From NCBI GenBank assembly GCA_003517945.1, contig DOZP01000222.1:8861-15767 (forward strand): a DNA stretch of 6,907 nt. Direction: 5' to 3'. Below, one piece after another: positions 1-6,245 of the stretch; the stretch's first letter is position 1; the number at the start of each line of letters is the position of its first letter. Origin of the DNA: Porphyromonadaceae bacterium (GTDB taxonomy: Bacteria; Bacteroidota; Bacteroidia; Bacteroidales; Tannerellaceae). The notes below the pieces were generated by a model. That model searched no databases and was not told where the DNA came from. It saw nothing but the letters and a program-made list of their open reading frames with translations. A program made the translations under genes and the position numbers.

Positions 1-296
1 CTTACATCATAAGCAAAAGCTTTTAACACTTCGCTGACAATCGTCACCAACGCCGCCACAACAACTAACTGTACGATGATACGAATCCGGTTCGGAATTG
101 TATTTCTGAGTAATGAAATAATCACGTTTGCAAACGCAACGACAGCAGTCACAGAGAGCGCCATCACGATAGCCGGCTCCAGTTTGGCCGTCACAGCCAG
201 CGCAGAACAAACGCCAAGCATCTGAATAATGACCGGATTATTCCTGCTCAACGGGCCTAACAATATTTCTTTATTTTTTCCGGATAATAGTCCCAT
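1..296 (-). CDS. nqrD: Na+-translocating NADH:quinone reductase subunit D (partial, 3' end outside window)
   Basis: Reading from the ATG at 296-294 gives 98 codons that continue off the left edge. The N-terminal half is a clear NqrD: the [10 protein letters not shown] stretch (residues 19-28), the following CSALAV, then the [13 protein letters not shown] segment (64-76) and KAFAYD near the cut. NqrD is an integral membrane subunit of Na+-NQR and pairs with NqrE. In the family, Cys residues of the two subunits hold an iron-sulfur cluster within the membrane. Cys30 here sits at the conserved first position, and the second Cys of NqrD would lie outside the window. Hydrophobic segments are visible at about residues 20-35, 39-62 and 71-92. 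The start lies 6 bp after the nqrC stop, with a short GGGG stretch just before the ATG as the only possible ribosome site, so translation is probably coupled. Identification is from family memory of conserved motifs and operon position. Confidence 0.96.
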   Translation of the reverse strand, partial: MGLLSGKNKEILLGPLSRNNPVIIQMLGVCSALAVTAKLEPAIVMALSVTAVVAFANVIISLLRNTIPNRIRIIVQLVVVAALVTIVSEVLKAFAYDV

Positions 297-302
297 AATC
301 CC

Positions 303-983
303 CTATTTTTTAGCATTTAAAAATTCAACATAACTATTCAGGCTGTTCCTGATCATGAGATCAACCCCGTTACTGGTGATCGTACCTCCTGAAATTCCGT
401 CCACATAATCTTGTCCCTGAAGCGTCTTACCCGGTTTCACGACGGAAATACTCTTGAATTCATTATTCTTAAATATCTGTTTACCGGAAAACCGCGAGCA
501 AAAAGCCGGAGTGGCAATTTCAGCGCCTAATCCGGGTGTTTCCCCCTGATGGCTGAAATCGGCTCCATACACCGTATCCTTGTCGTCATTCATTGCTATA
601 TACCCCCAGATAGGCCCCCAGAGACCGGTTCCGTACATGGCAAGAATATATTTTGTCTGCCCGTCCACATGTGCCACAAATACAGGATATTTATCTTCGG
701 CAAACATTTTCGAGGCATCAACGGCAAAAGCGTCTCCTTCTACCTGCCGGCCTTTATTGTCTACCAGAAACGATTCTTTTATCAACTCATTATATTTTGC
801 TTCCGTTTCACCTCCGGAAACAGAGACGTTGACCGAACGCAATATTTGCCGCCTCTTATCATTCGCTTCATTTTTCTTCTGGTAACTCCTCAACGACTCG
901 GAAGTAAAAGCCAGCAGCACCGCAACCAGAACAACCATTACGGAAGCATATATAATTGTGTATGCATTACTATCTCTATTCAT
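303..983 (-). CDS. nqrC: Na+-translocating NADH:quinone reductase subunit C (covalent FMN subunit)
   Basis: This 226-residue protein has one N-terminal membrane helix (about residues 8-27) and an exported FMN-binding domain. Family-typical motifs are GTGLWGPIWGYIA (118-130), HQGETPGLGAEI (145-156) and the flavinylation site DGISGGTIT (195-203). By homology Thr201 should carry FMN through a phosphoester bond made by the ApbE flavin transferase. NqrC passes electrons within the Na+-NQR complex on the periplasmic side. It is somewhat shorter than the roughly 257-residue Vibrio protein. The flavinylation motif is SGGT rather than the commoner SGAT. The ATG start is 18 bp after the nqrB stop, with a purine stretch GAAAG upstream as the only possible ribosome site. 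No apbE gene is visible in the window, so the flavin transferase must be encoded elsewhere. Confidence 0.97.
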   Translation of the reverse strand: MNRDSNAYTIIYASVMVVLVAVLLAFTSESLRSYQKKNEANDKRRQILRSVNVSVSGGETEAKYNELIKESFLVDNKGRQVEGDAFAVDASKMFAEDKYPVFVAHVDGQTKYILAMYGTGLWGPIWGYIAMNDDKDTVYGADFSHQGETPGLGAEIATPAFCSRFSGKQIFKNNEFKSISVVKPGKTLQGQDYVDGISGGTITSNGVDLMIRNSLNSYVEFLNAKK

Positions 984-1001
984 AATCTTTCGTATATAAA
1001 A

Positions 1002-2204
1002 TTAGCTTAAGACCCTTTTCAAACGGCGCTTGATATTGCTTTCAACAACATAATAGTCGATCAAAGGCGCAAATGTATTCATCAATAAAATGGCAAGCAT
1101 CATCCCTTCGGGATATCCCGGATTCAATGCCCGGATAATAATCGCAAAGGCTCCTATCAATAAACCGTAAATATATTTACCGGTTTCCGTACGGGCTGAA
1201 GTGACCGGATCCGTAGCCATAAATACAGCTCCAAAAGCAAATCCACCTAAAAATAAATGATCCACCGGAGAAACCGTCATCACAACAGTTGTTCCTATTA
1301 AATTAAAGATAGCCGCCATCACCGCACCACCTGCAAACACGGAAAACATCGTTTTCCAACTGGCCACTCCCGTAAATAATAAGATAGCGGCGCCGATCAG
1401 AATAGCCAAAACGGATGTTTCGCCAATCGAACCCGGAATAAGTCCGATAAAATAATCCCATGTCGTCAACGGTTGTCCCAATACATCTACCGTCTGGAAC
1501 GAACCGATCGTCTCTTTGGCCGCCGTTCCGATTTGTCCAAGCGGCGTTGCACCGGAAAAAGCGTCCAGCACATTAGCGCCTCCGACGCCAAAAGTCGCGT
1601 CCGTCCGGACAAAAACCTGATCGCCGGACATAGCCGCCGGATAAGCAAAGAACAAAAAAGCGCGTGTTACCAATGCCACATTAAATACATTATAACCCGT
1701 TCCTCCGAATACTTCCTTTGCAAAAACGACTGCGAAAGCCGTCGCAACAGCAATCATCCACAGTGGCGTATCAATCGGTACGATCATCGGGATCAACATG
1801 CCGGAAACAAGGAATCCTTCCTGTATCTCCTCTTTTTTCCATTGGGCCACAATAAACTCAATACCCAGCCCGACCACATAAGAAACAACGATCTTCGGCA
1901 ATACGGCCAGCAGGCCGTAAACAAAAGTCATCCAGAACCCCGGATTCAAACCTGTCGCCAGATTATGCTGATAACCGATATTGTACATACCGAACAACAA
2001 CGCAGGCATCAATGCCACGATAACGACCGACATGGTCCGTTTCGAGTCAATGCTGTCATGAATATGCACGCCTGATTTTGACGTCTTATTCGGAACGAAT
2101 AAAAACGTTTCGAATCCGTCAAAAACCGATTGGAACATCGACAGCTTACCTCCTTCTTCAAAGTTAGGTTTAATCTTGTTGAGAAAATTCCTTAACGCTT
2201 TCAC
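1002..2204 (-). CDS. nqrB: Na+-translocating NADH:quinone reductase subunit B (membrane FMN/riboflavin subunit)
   Basis: This 400-residue polytopic protein is close to the usual 400-415 residues of the family. About ten hydrophobic segments run from residue 57 to 382. Diagnostic stretches are FAKEVFGGTGYN (161-172), RAFLFFAYPA (181-190), the flavinylation motif DAFSGAT (214-220) with Thr220 as the predicted covalent-FMN residue, IPGSIGETS (256-264), FMATDPVTSA (328-337) and NPGYPEGMMLAIL (361-373), ending in the basic tail NIKRRLKR. NqrB is the main quinone-interacting and ion-conducting subunit. The start is GTG at 2204-2202: an in-frame stop lies 21 bp upstream with no ATG between, and the next Met is at residue 23, inside the conserved N-terminal region. 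There is no Shine-Dalgarno match, only A-rich sequence. The gene follows the nqrA stop by 21 bp and is followed by nqrC after 18 bp. Confidence 0.97.
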   Translation of the reverse strand: MKALRNFLNKIKPNFEEGGKLSMFQSVFDGFETFLFVPNKTSKSGVHIHDSIDSKRTMSVVIVALMPALLFGMYNIGYQHNLATGLNPGFWMTFVYGLLAVLPKIVVSYVVGLGIEFIVAQWKKEEIQEGFLVSGMLIPMIVPIDTPLWMIAVATAFAVVFAKEVFGGTGYNVFNVALVTRAFLFFAYPAAMSGDQVFVRTDATFGVGGANVLDAFSGATPLGQIGTAAKETIGSFQTVDVLGQPLTTWDYFIGLIPGSIGETSVLAILIGAAILLFTGVASWKTMFSVFAGGAVMAAIFNLIGTTVVMTVSPVDHLFLGGFAFGAVFMATDPVTSARTETGKYIYGLLIGAFAIIIRALNPGYPEGMMLAILLMNTFAPLIDYYVVESNIKRRLKRVLS

Positions 2205-2225
2205 TATGATTTATTTATTAGTTTA

Positions 2226-3572
2226 TTAATTCATTTCCTTATACAACAAATCAAGTCCGTTACGAACGATTTTCTGTATTTCGATTTTTGATGTATCCAC
2301 AAACTCGCACAAGGCAAAATCTTCCGGTGCAACTTCATATATACCCAGATTTTCCATTTTATCTATATCAAACGCAATAATCGCTTTCAGTAAATATTCC
2401 GGCAGAATATCCATCGGAAAAACTTTATCATACTCGTTTGACATAATCATGGCGCGTTTTCCTCCGCGTATCCGCGCGTCAAGCACATATTCTTTACGCT
2501 TGCCGAGCAACCAACTGAAATAGGTATGGCTCACACTGTATTTTCCGAACCCCGGAGAAGCCCAACCGACAAATTCGTCGACGTCATCCCCTTCAGGTAT
2601 CGCCGTCAACTGATAATCATACGCTCCGAGAAAGTCGTCCGCGCCGACCTTTGTTCCGGTCAGTACATTTCCGCTTATCAAACGTACATGCCCTTCCGAT
2701 ACGTTCCCGTCAATAAGGCTGCGTATGCTACATCCGGCGATGACTTTCGCATATCCGCATTTCCTGAATTCGGAACCTGTCAACGCGATCACTTTCGTGA
2801 AATCAACCTTCTTTTCTTTCAGCAAACGCCCTATCATCACAACATCAGCCGCATGAAGCGTCCAAACAACTTCACCTTTGTTTACGGGTTTGATATGATT
2901 GATCAGAACGCCGGCATTTCCCACAGGATGCGGGCCGGAAAGTTCCACGACTTCCACCCCTTTCATTGCGCACAAGGCCGAACCTTGCCTGACCCCGAAA
3001 TAAACCTTCCCTCCGGTAAGTCCGGCGAGCGCACTCAATCCCGTTTGCAAAGCATCTTCCTGCCCTTTTACAACAAAATCAAAATCAGGAGACAAAGGGG
3101 CTGAATTACAAGCCGTCACAAAAATATCGCGCGGGGTATCCGACGGATTAGCCACACGATCATAAGGACGTTGTTTTATAAAAGGCCACATACCTGTTGC
3201 CAGTAAAAGCGCCTTTAATCCTTCCGCATCATACGAAGAAACATCCTTTATGTCAAATTGTTCATATTCATTCCGCTCATCCGGCTTAACCGTAATACTC
3301 AATATTTTACGTTTTTCCCCACGGTTCACACCCGTGACGATCCCGCTGACCGGCGAAACAAATTTTATTTCCGGACGACTTTTATCAATCATCAGCGGAG
3401 TACCGGTTTTTACCCGGTCACCTTCACGAACAAGCGCCTTAGGCGTTATTCCGACATAATTATCGGGAACAATTGCATAACTTTCGGATTTGCCGACATC
3501 AAAAAACGCTTCCGAGGCCTTCCCTTTCAGGTTGATATCCAATCCTTTCTTGATTTTAATAAGCTTTGCCAT
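2226..3572 (-). CDS. nqrA: Na+-translocating NADH:quinone reductase subunit A
   Basis: This is the first gene of the operon, 448 residues long and full length for NqrA. The N-terminus IKIKKGLDINLKGKA is the family signature. A barrel/biotinyl-lipoyl-like region follows with SPVSGIVTGVNRGEKRKI (73-90). Further landmarks are MWPFIKQRPYDRVANP (128-143), GPHPVGNAGVLINHI (213-227) and a C-terminal block PEDFALCEFVDTSKIE (416-431). NqrA is the peripheral cytoplasmic subunit, anchored on NqrB; it has no membrane segment here, as expected. Near the C-terminus the first cysteine (Cys422) is kept, but the position that is Cys in the CxFVC version of the Vibrio-type and related RnfC proteins is Asp426. 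The ATG at 3572-3570 has no Shine-Dalgarno site and follows an A/T-rich leader. A candidate promoter lies 40-73 bp upstream. Confidence 0.97.
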   Translation of the reverse strand: MAKLIKIKKGLDINLKGKASEAFFDVGKSESYAIVPDNYVGITPKALVREGDRVKTGTPLMIDKSRPEIKFVSPVSGIVTGVNRGEKRKILSITVKPDERNEYEQFDIKDVSSYDAEGLKALLLATGMWPFIKQRPYDRVANPSDTPRDIFVTACNSAPLSPDFDFVVKGQEDALQTGLSALAGLTGGKVYFGVRQGSALCAMKGVEVVELSGPHPVGNAGVLINHIKPVNKGEVVWTLHAADVVMIGRLLKEKKVDFTKVIALTGSEFRKCGYAKVIAGCSIRSLIDGNVSEGHVRLISGNVLTGTKVGADDFLGAYDYQLTAIPEGDDVDEFVGWASPGFGKYSVSHTYFSWLLGKRKEYVLDARIRGGKRAMIMSNEYDKVFPMDILPEYLLKAIIAFDIDKMENLGIYEVAPEDFALCEFVDTSKIEIQKIVRNGLDLLYKEMN

Positions 3573-3611
3573 GTTTATAACAAAATTTCAGTTTTTTTGA
3601 AAAATGCTGCG

Positions 3612-3645
3612 CAAAATTACACAAAAAAATTACTTGACAGACAAA
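3612..3645 (-). promoter_or_regulatory. Candidate promoter for the nqr operon (Bacteroidota type)
   Basis: On the minus strand, positions 3619-3612 read TAATTTTG, an exact match to the Bacteroidota -7 consensus TAnnTTTG. A TTTG occurs at 3645-3642, 22 bp from the -7 element, which is a few bases wider than the usual spacing near 19-20. Transcription would start near 3605, leaving a leader of about 30 nt before the nqrA ATG. The A/T-rich context makes chance matches likely, so this call is moderate. Confidence 0.5.
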
Positions 3646-3754
3646 ATAACCAAAGAAATAAAGAAAAAATTCTTTAATTAACAAAATGAAAAAAGCGAAA
3701 AACGATCAAAATGCCAAATAAACAAATAGTTACAAAAAAAATAAACACACAAAA

Positions 3755-3766
3755 AACAGTACTGTT
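3755..3766. promoter_or_regulatory. Perfect 12-bp palindrome, possible operator
   Basis: AACAGTACTGTT is a perfect inverted repeat with no spacer. It lies 24 bp upstream of the predicted -33 element of the rightward gene and about 110 bp upstream of the leftward nqr promoter. It stands out from the surrounding A-rich sequence and has the size of a dimeric regulator half-site pair. The regulator, if any, cannot be named from this sequence. Confidence 0.3.
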
Positions 3767-3790
3767 CCGGCAAAAAACAAACAAGTTTAT

Positions 3791-3821
3791 TTTGTACTTC
3801 TCCCGGCTTACGTTACCTTTG
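3791..3821 (+). promoter_or_regulatory. Promoter of the T9SS plug-like gene
   Basis: TTTG at 3791-3794 and TACCTTTG at 3814-3821 are separated by 19 bp. This matches the Bacteroidota sigma-70 promoter, a -33 TTTG and a -7 TAnnTTTG, in both sequence and spacing. Transcription should begin a few bases after 3821, about 3825-3829, so the leader before the ATG at 3839 would be only about 10-14 nt. This is the best promoter match in the window. Confidence 0.75.
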
Positions 3822-3838
3822 TAAACCAAACCATTTGT

Positions 3839-5131
3839 ATGTATACATATTTAAAATACATAGTAATTACCATCACGGACTTGTTTCTGGCTTGCGGATA
3901 CGCGAACGCACAGGAAGCATACCGGACGGAAACATTCAGGGAAAATATAAAAAGCCTGGAAGTCGGCATTGAAGGCGAGCTATTATCCGAACCATACATT
4001 GAGCTAAACGGAGAAAAAAAGATTGAAATCATCTTCGACGTATTACACCGTACAGGGGGGCGATACGCATATTCCGTCATTCATTGCGATGCGGATTGGA
4101 AAAAATCAACGTTGTTGCCGATTGAGTATATGAACGGATTTCAGCAGGTAACGATCGACGACTATGCCAATTCGATCAATACCATGACCCATTATACCAA
4201 CTACAAAATCCGTTTCCCCAACGAAAACACGCAGTTTACCGTATCCGGGAACTATGTGGTACAGGTTTATGAAGAAGATAATATGGAAAATATTATTCTT
4301 ACCGCATGTTTCAGTCTTGTTGAACCATTAATCGACATAGACGCATCCGTCAGCGGAAATACCGATATTGACTTCAATAAGGAACATCAGCAGATTGATT
4401 TTACTATCCACCAGAAGAACCTGACCATCACCTACCCGCAGAATGACCTGAAAATTTTTGTCTATCAAAACAATAACCGCAACGATGTGCGCACAGACAT
4501 TCAGCCGATGACTATTATTAACAGACAAATCCAATACAAACACAACAGGAATCTCATATTCGAAGCCGGCAACGAATACAGGCGCATTGAATTTCTGACA
4601 CACCGGTACAACGGCATGGGAGTAGAAAGTATCGGATTTTACAACCCTTATTACCATGCCACCCTGTTTCAGGAAAAAATACACGCGAACACATCCTATT
4701 TGTATGACCAGGACCAGAACGGACGCTTTTTCATCCGTTGCAGCGAGTGCCGGGAACCGGATACGGAAGCGGATTATTATATCGTACATTTCTCATTAGC
4801 CTCCGAACAGATGCGCGAAGGGGACATCTATATCGCGGGAGAGTTATTCAATAATATCAACGACCACCGGAACCGGATGGAATATAATACGGAAACGAGG
4901 GCATACGAAAAAGCGGTGATGTTGAAACAGGGACTCTATAATTATCAATATACGTTCATGGAAAAAGGAGGACTCCAGACCACCCTAAAAGAAACCGAGG
5001 GCAGTTTTTTCGAAACCGAAAACGAATATGTGATCGCAGTTTATTATCGTCCGATCGGCGCCCGGTACGACCGTCTGATCGGCGTCCGGACGATCAGTAA
5101 CAGCAGATTACAGGCCTATTACAAGAAATGA
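3839..5131 (+). CDS. DUF5103 family exported protein, type IX secretion system plug-like
   Basis: This 430-residue exported protein is recognised as DUF5103 from several conserved stretches: VIHCDADWKKS (79-89), DDYANSINTMTHYTNYKIRFPN (split around residues 106-127), SGNYVVQVYEED (135-146), the NGRFFIR region, and the C-terminal run TEGSFFETENEYVIAVYYRP followed by GARYDRLIG. In this family a Flavobacterium homologue was described as the 'Plug' that closes the periplasmic side of the SprA translocon of the type IX secretion system. Many Bacteroidales carry the gene, and its role outside that system is unclear. The N-terminus is a signal peptide with predicted cleavage after ANA (residues 22-24). 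Its hydrophobic core is unusual because it contains Asp14, and Cys19 (FLAC) resembles but does not match a lipobox. The start ATG is the only one that gives a signal peptide. The gene has its own promoter and appears monocistronic: 151 bp follow before the next gene, which has its own -7 box. Confidence 0.88.
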   Translation: MYTYLKYIVITITDLFLACGYANAQEAYRTETFRENIKSLEVGIEGELLSEPYIELNGEKKIEIIFDVLHRTGGRYAYSVIHCDADWKKSTLLPIEYMNGFQQVTIDDYANSINTMTHYTNYKIRFPNENTQFTVSGNYVVQVYEEDNMENIILTACFSLVEPLIDIDASVSGNTDIDFNKEHQQIDFTIHQKNLTITYPQNDLKIFVYQNNNRNDVRTDIQPMTIINRQIQYKHNRNLIFEAGNEYRRIEFLTHRYNGMGVESIGFYNPYYHATLFQEKIHANTSYLYDQDQNGRFFIRCSECREPDTEADYYIVHFSLASEQMREGDIYIAGELFNNINDHRNRMEYNTETRAYEKAVMLKQGLYNYQYTFMEKGGLQTTLKETEGSFFETENEYVIAVYYRPIGARYDRLIGVRTISNSRLQAYYKK

Positions 5132-5215
5132 TGTATAAATAAACAGATCACTTTCGCTTTACATTCAACACTTTTCCTTTTCCATATAGCGTTTTTCTTT
5201 TTAACCAAAATCCAC

Positions 5216-5246
5216 TTTTATTATTTAACAAAGAATTATATATTTG
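5216..5246 (+). promoter_or_regulatory. Candidate promoter for the DUF362/polyferredoxin unit
   Basis: TATATTTG at 5239-5246 matches the Bacteroidota -7 consensus TAnnTTTG exactly. Nineteen bp upstream, 5216-5219 reads TTTT, one base from the -33 TTTG. The predicted transcript starts near 5252 and gives a leader of about 30 nt before the ATG at 5283. The leader is A/T-rich and lacks a Shine-Dalgarno site, as is common in this phylum. Confidence 0.6.
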
Positions 5247-5282
5247 CACGTTAAAAATATACTAACATATACTTAATAATTT

Positions 5283-6224
5283 ATGAAACGTAGAGATTTC
5301 CTGAAAACAGGTGCAATCATGGGCGCCAGTGCAGCAGTATCATTAAATTTTGACAAATTACAAGCAGCAATAAATACAAACACAATGGCTGTGGAGACTG
5401 CTCCCGATCTGGTCGCAGTAATGGGAGGAGAACCGGAAGCCATGTTAGACAAGGCATTGGAAACCCTGGGAGGCATCGGTAATTTTGTAAAAAAAGGACA
5501 GAAGATAGTCATCAAACCAAACATAGGCTGGGATCGCGCTCCCGAACTGGCAGGAAATACAAACCCTCAATTGATCGGAGCATTAGTAAAAAAATGCCTG
5601 AATGCAGGCGCATCTAAGGTAACCGTGTTCGACCACACATGCGATGACTGGAAAAAATGTTACGCTTCCAGCGGCATTGAGTCAGCCGTAAAAGCAGCCG
5701 GAGGAGTGATCGTTCCCGGAAATGACGAAAAATACTATTCAAAAGAAATATCTTTACCAAACGGGGTCAACCTGAAATCAATCAAAGTACACGATGCGCT
5801 CATTGAAGCTGACGCATGGATCAATGTTCCGGTACTTAAAAATCACGGAGGTGCGAAACTGTCATGCGCCATGAAAAACCTGATGGGAATTGTATGGGAC
5901 CGTCGCGTATTCCATTCAAACGACCTGCAGCAATGTATCGCCGATGTTTGCACATGGAATAAGAAACCGGTACTACACATTGTCGATTCTTACCGCATAC
6001 TGTTCCAGAACGGCCCTCAGGGAAAAAGCGAGGCCGACGTAGCAACCGTCAAAGCGCTGATCGCTTCTAAAGATATCATCGCTACGGATACGGCCGCACT
6101 GCAACTTTTCAATCAGGTACAAAAGTTAGACCTGGAAGCTGTAAAACATATACAAATGGGACAATCCCACAAATTAGGCACCACGGATCTGAAAAGTGTA
6201 AATATCAAAAGAATCAAAATTTAG
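5283..6224 (+). CDS. Tat-exported DUF362 domain protein
   Basis: This 313-residue protein begins with a twin-arginine signal: MKRRDFLKTG followed by a short hydrophobic stretch to about residue 23. It should therefore be exported folded, probably with a cofactor or metal bound. The body (about 42-300) is a DUF362 domain, recognised from IKPNIGWDR (77-85), VFDHTCDDW (115-123), VPVLKNHGGAKLSCAMKNLMG (split around 172-202) and KHIQMGQSHKLG (288-299). The biochemical function of DUF362 is not established. Cysteines occur at 105, 120, 126, 195, 218 and 223, but there is no CxxCxxC ferredoxin motif, so a standard 4Fe-4S cluster is not evident. Conserved-looking His and Cys residues (His118, Cys120, His188, Cys195) could bind a metal; this is inference. 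The gene leads a probable two-gene operon with the membrane iron-sulfur protein 21 bp downstream, which suggests a redox role at the cytoplasmic membrane. Confidence 0.88.
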   Translation: MKRRDFLKTGAIMGASAAVSLNFDKLQAAINTNTMAVETAPDLVAVMGGEPEAMLDKALETLGGIGNFVKKGQKIVIKPNIGWDRAPELAGNTNPQLIGALVKKCLNAGASKVTVFDHTCDDWKKCYASSGIESAVKAAGGVIVPGNDEKYYSKEISLPNGVNLKSIKVHDALIEADAWINVPVLKNHGGAKLSCAMKNLMGIVWDRRVFHSNDLQQCIADVCTWNKKPVLHIVDSYRILFQNGPQGKSEADVATVKALIASKDIIATDTAALQLFNQVQKLDLEAVKHIQMGQSHKLGTTDLKSVNIKRIKI

Positions 6225-6245
6225 AACAGCGACAAACGTCCATAG

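Larger units (their letters stand above)
3573..3838. other. Divergent intergenic region between nqrA and the plug-like gene
   Basis: This 266-bp non-coding stretch separates two divergent transcription units. The plus strand is extremely A-rich from about 3600 to 3790. It contains a candidate nqr promoter reading left, a candidate promoter reading right, a perfect 12-bp palindrome at 3755-3766, and a weak A/T hairpin at 3659-3676. The only plus-strand reading frames are tiny, such as an 11-codon one starting at 3685, and none looks genuine. No RNA gene or riboswitch fold could be recognised by eye. Confidence 0.85.

Noticed and set aside
549..1010. Open frames on the plus strand opposite nqrC
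   Set aside because: They overlap each other and the conserved nqrC coding sequence; the translations look random.
1473..2075. A 200-codon open frame on the plus strand opposite nqrB
   Set aside because: It is antisense to a highly conserved subunit, has no recognisable domain or promoter, and its composition is that of a shadow frame.
2526..3104. A 192-codon open frame on the plus strand opposite nqrA
   Set aside because: It lies fully within conserved nqrA and encodes nothing recognisable.
3659..3676. Small hairpin with stem TAAAGAA/TTCTTTA and an AAAA loop
   Set aside because: The stem is nearly all A/T and lies in an A-rich region where such matches arise by chance; it sits at no transcript end.
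3685..3720. An 11-codon Lys-rich mini reading frame (starts MKKAKND)
   Set aside because: It is too short, in A-rich sequence where ATG followed by AAA codons is expected, and has no ribosome site.
4328..4789. A 153-codon open frame on the minus strand opposite the DUF5103 gene
   Set aside because: It is valine- and isoleucine-rich from reverse reading of common codons, with no family resemblance.
5053..5089. Imperfect direct repeat GATCGGCGyCCGG, 24 bp apart
   Set aside because: It is in frame inside the conserved C-terminus of the DUF5103 protein and is explained by the IGAR/IGVR codons.
5155..5203. Possible terminator after the DUF5103 gene (CGCT ... AGCG followed by a T-rich run)
   Set aside because: The stem is only 4 bp with a loop of about 29 nt, too weak to call an intrinsic terminator.
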